DNA from: Dictyobacter kobayashii
Lineage (GTDB): Bacteria; Chloroflexota; Ktedonobacteria; Ktedonobacterales; Ktedonobacteraceae
DNA length: 64,000 nt
Direction: 5' to 3'
Assembly: GCF_003967555.1 (NCBI RefSeq)
Contig: NZ_BIFS01000001.1
Span: 2,232,001 to 2,296,000 of the forward strand
Shown: positions 62,398 through 64,000 of the stretch, one piece after another
Layout of the letters: the number at the start of each line of letters is the position of its first letter
How positions within the stretch are numbered: the first letter of the stretch is position 1
Notes under the pieces: model-generated
What the model was told of the DNA's origin: nothing
Database searches by the model: none
Seen by the model: only the letters and a program-made list of their open reading frames with translations
Program-made: the position numbers and the translations under genes

Positions 62398-62573
62398 CAT
62401 ATGTAACTTTCTCTTGATCAGGATGCGCGAGCAGACACAAAAATGTAACATTTTTGGCATATTCTTGAGAATATCAGAGAGTATGCTTTGAGTGTTACAA
62501 GTAACTGCAAGTATAGTTAGAGCAAATCAAAATTATTATAATTTAACGGACAATAAAAGCAAGGAGAACATGG

Positions 62574-63308
62574 ATGGCTGCCTTACGCATGCAAGAAGAA
62601 TATACACCGCAAAGACGTACCACAATCCCGAACACACTGGGCAATATGCTCTATCTATTGCTCTCATTTCCTCTAGGGCTCATCTACTTTATTCTAATGA
62701 TCGTTGGACTCTCGGTTGGACTGGGCACAATTGTAGTCTGGATCGGCCTGCCAATCTTGCTATTGACCCTGCTGGGTATCCGTGGTGTAGCCATCATAGA
62801 GCGCGACATGGCCGCCAGTCTGCTACACATACCAATGCCCTATATTCCATCCCGACAACCAGCCGAAGGAAAAGGCAATCTCTTGCGCTGGCTGCGAGCC
62901 AGCCTCAGCGATGCGGTCACCTGGAAGAGCATGATCTATATACTGCTGAAATTCCCATTGGGCATCATCTCGTTTGTGCTGGTTATCACCCTGCCATTGG
63001 TAGCATTATGCCTGACATTGGGACCCCTGGTCTACTTGCTCAACACCTATATCGATGGCCTGGTCTTTGCCGCTGGCTACCATTCTCATAGTTACCTGCT
63101 CTTTGCGGAAACAAGAGACGGCATCTTCGATCCAATCATGTTTGCCCGCTCTTTTATCGCGGTTCCCTGCGGTTTATTGATCGGCTGGAGTAGCCGTGCG
63201 ATCCTGAATGGATTGGCACAGATGTGTGGATTGATGGCCCGCGCCATGCTATGTCCCAGTCAGATCGATGTAGTTGCTCCTAAAGAAGATCGCTACGCTT
63301 CGCTATAG
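62574..63308 (+). CDS. Sensor-domain membrane protein
   Basis: A 244-residue protein with two similar membrane modules: LGNMLYLLLSFPLGLIYFILMIVGLSVGLGTIVVWIGLPILLL and, after 90 residues, MIYILLKFPLGIISFVLVITLPLVALCLTLGPLVYL. This duplicated YLxLxFPLGxxxFxxxV pattern marks the sensor domain found N-terminal to histidine kinases in actinomycetes. Here no kinase domain follows, so it is a stand-alone sensor module. ATG 62574 has AAGGAG (62561-62566) seven bases upstream. A 13-bp hairpin follows the stop. Confidence 0.82.
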   Translation: MAALRMQEEYTPQRRTTIPNTLGNMLYLLLSFPLGLIYFILMIVGLSVGLGTIVVWIGLPILLLTLLGIRGVAIIERDMAASLLHIPMPYIPSRQPAEGKGNLLRWLRASLSDAVTWKSMIYILLKFPLGIISFVLVITLPLVALCLTLGPLVYLLNTYIDGLVFAAGYHSHSYLLFAETRDGIFDPIMFARSFIAVPCGLLIGWSSRAILNGLAQMCGLMARAMLCPSQIDVVAPKEDRYASL

Positions 63309-63330
63309 AAACTAGAGAGCATAGAGCCTG

Positions 63331-63374
63331 AGAACCTCCTGAAGCGGCTACAAAGTAGTCATTCAGGAGGTTCT
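63331..63374. terminator. Bidirectional terminator candidate
   Basis: Perfect 13-bp arms (AGAACCTCCTGAA at 63331-63343 and its complement at 63362-63374) between two convergent genes. A T run follows only after some bases (GAGTTTT). Confidence 0.6.
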
Positions 63375-63451
63375 GCTACGAGTTTTAATATTCATTTATC
63401 ATTGCAGTACACAGGTTCTAATTTCGGATAATAGCCAGGACCGGCGATCAA

Positions 63452-64000
63452 CTACAGATTTACCAGGATAATACCGACAAAGATAACCAGGATGCCCAGC
63501 CATTGTGTACGCTGCAAACGTTCACGTAAGAAGATCCAGGCCAGCAGAATCGTGACTGCACTATAGAGGGAAGATAGGATAGTTACCAGTGAGACCTGGC
63601 CCGGCTGCATGCCACTGGTATACGCGATATAAGCCAGCGTATCAAAAAAGCCGACGCCCAGCAGCAATATCCAGACTTTGCCACGCGGAAACGTCAGCGG
63701 TTGCTTCACCAGCGGAGAACAGACCAGCAATACGCAGGGCGTGATGATACGAATAAACCAGACGGGAGTGATATTTCCCAGGCCAGGGGTGACCAGAAAA
63801 CCAAGTAACCAGAAGGTCAGGCCATAACCCAGCGAGGCCAGTAATGCCAGCGAAATCCCCTGAGTAGATGCGCCACGCCATGGCAGGGTAAACAGAGATC
63901 TACTGCCTCCGGCACCCGCTGTCGAAGGAGTTGAACATACAATCACTCCCAGCAAAACAAGCACGATAGCCAGGTTTTGCAGGCCCGTCAGTATCTCACC
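63452..64000 (-). CDS. EamA-family (DMT) transporter, C-terminal half (partial)
   Basis: The frame is open to the right edge, so the N-terminus lies outside. The visible 182 residues begin GEILTGLQNLAIVLVLLGVIV, then a loop, and a complete second EamA repeat of five spans: GISLALLASLGYGLTFWLLGFL to RLQRTQWLGILVIFVGIILVNL. The closing ERLxxxQWxGxxxIxxGIxL motif is diagnostic of the family (metabolite export). The substrate is unknown. Confidence 0.85.
   Translation of the reverse strand, partial: GEILTGLQNLAIVLVLLGVIVCSTPSTAGAGGSRSLFTLPWRGASTQGISLALLASLGYGLTFWLLGFLVTPGLGNITPVWFIRIITPCVLLVCSPLVKQPLTFPRGKVWILLLGVGFFDTLAYIAYTSGMQPGQVSLVTILSSLYSAVTILLAWIFLRERLQRTQWLGILVIFVGIILVNL

Noticed and set aside
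62492..63091. Long open frame overlapping the sensor-domain gene in another frame
   Set aside because: The 62574 frame has the ribosome site and a recognisable membrane family; the other frame reads as composition noise.

Overview
The window looks like chromosomal DNA of a Ktedonobacteria-type member of the Chloroflexota. This is inferred from gene style, not from a marker tree: a zinc-ribbon Ser/Thr kinase fused to a WD40 propeller, a WD40 lipoprotein, a CarH-like B12-binding MerR regulator, two Tat/lipobox sugar-ABC operons, a KGG-repeat stress protein, Gram-positive-like ribosome binding sites, and long GC-rich palindromic repeats between genes. Base composition is near 50 percent GC. Both window edges cut genes: a MazG/YabN-type gene on the left and an EamA transporter on the right.

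Layout. 1-9.9 kb: hydrolase, diacylglycerol glycosyltransferase, acyl-CoA dehydrogenase, kinase-WD40, a membrane protein and the CarH-like regulator. 10-16.3 kb: first sugar ABC operon (binding protein, two permeases, aldose epimerase) and an SDR oxidoreductase. 17-20.1 kb: a repeat-bearing membrane protein and a vanadium-type haloperoxidase. 20.1-23.5 kb: rplU-rpmA and an ABC-2 exporter pair. 23.5-30.6 kb: a large secreted protein, a HerA-type ATPase locus, ArsR regulator, response regulator and sodA. 30.7-34.7 kb: MFS/LysR divergent pair, GT9 glycosyltransferase, small zinc-ribbon protein, then a tight cluster of DnaA boxes. 34.9-38.1 kb: second sugar ABC operon. 38.4-44.5 kb: DUF4129 membrane protein, recF-dnaN, response regulator and plsX. 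44.6-50.3 kb: two OmpR-type regulators and pstBACS, preceded by a Pho-box-like array. 50.6-64 kb: KGG protein, GT4 glycosyltransferase, WD40 lipoprotein, bL25, PolX, split chromate transporter, PIG-V-like mannosyltransferase, rarA, a sensor-domain membrane protein and an EamA transporter.

How the genes work together. The clearest functional module is phosphate uptake: pstS-pstC-pstA-(small ORF)-pstB followed by a PhoB-like regulator. Each sugar ABC operon has a binding protein and two permeases but no ATPase, so an MsmX/UgpC-like ATPase encoded elsewhere must energise them. recF and dnaN are adjacent, but dnaA is not in the window.

The most unusual content is non-coding. Three intergenic elements of 166-249 bp (2349-2597, 53228-53393, 62204-62397) share CAGGG-type terminal inverted repeats and a large GC-rich palindromic core; two have 9-bp flanking duplications and one has an offset 8-bp repeat. 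They behave like non-autonomous transposable elements, and a fourth, core-only copy lies at 20137-20215. A second, unrelated nested palindromic element lies at 7354-7642, and a 99-bp tandem repeat at 25211-25520.

A caution: seven genes are interrupted by single-base indels, most in or beside short homopolymers and including pstA. This pattern suggests residual sequencing or assembly error more than seven independent pseudogenes. One of the seven coincides exactly with a dnaX-like -1 slippery heptamer and deserves separate attention.
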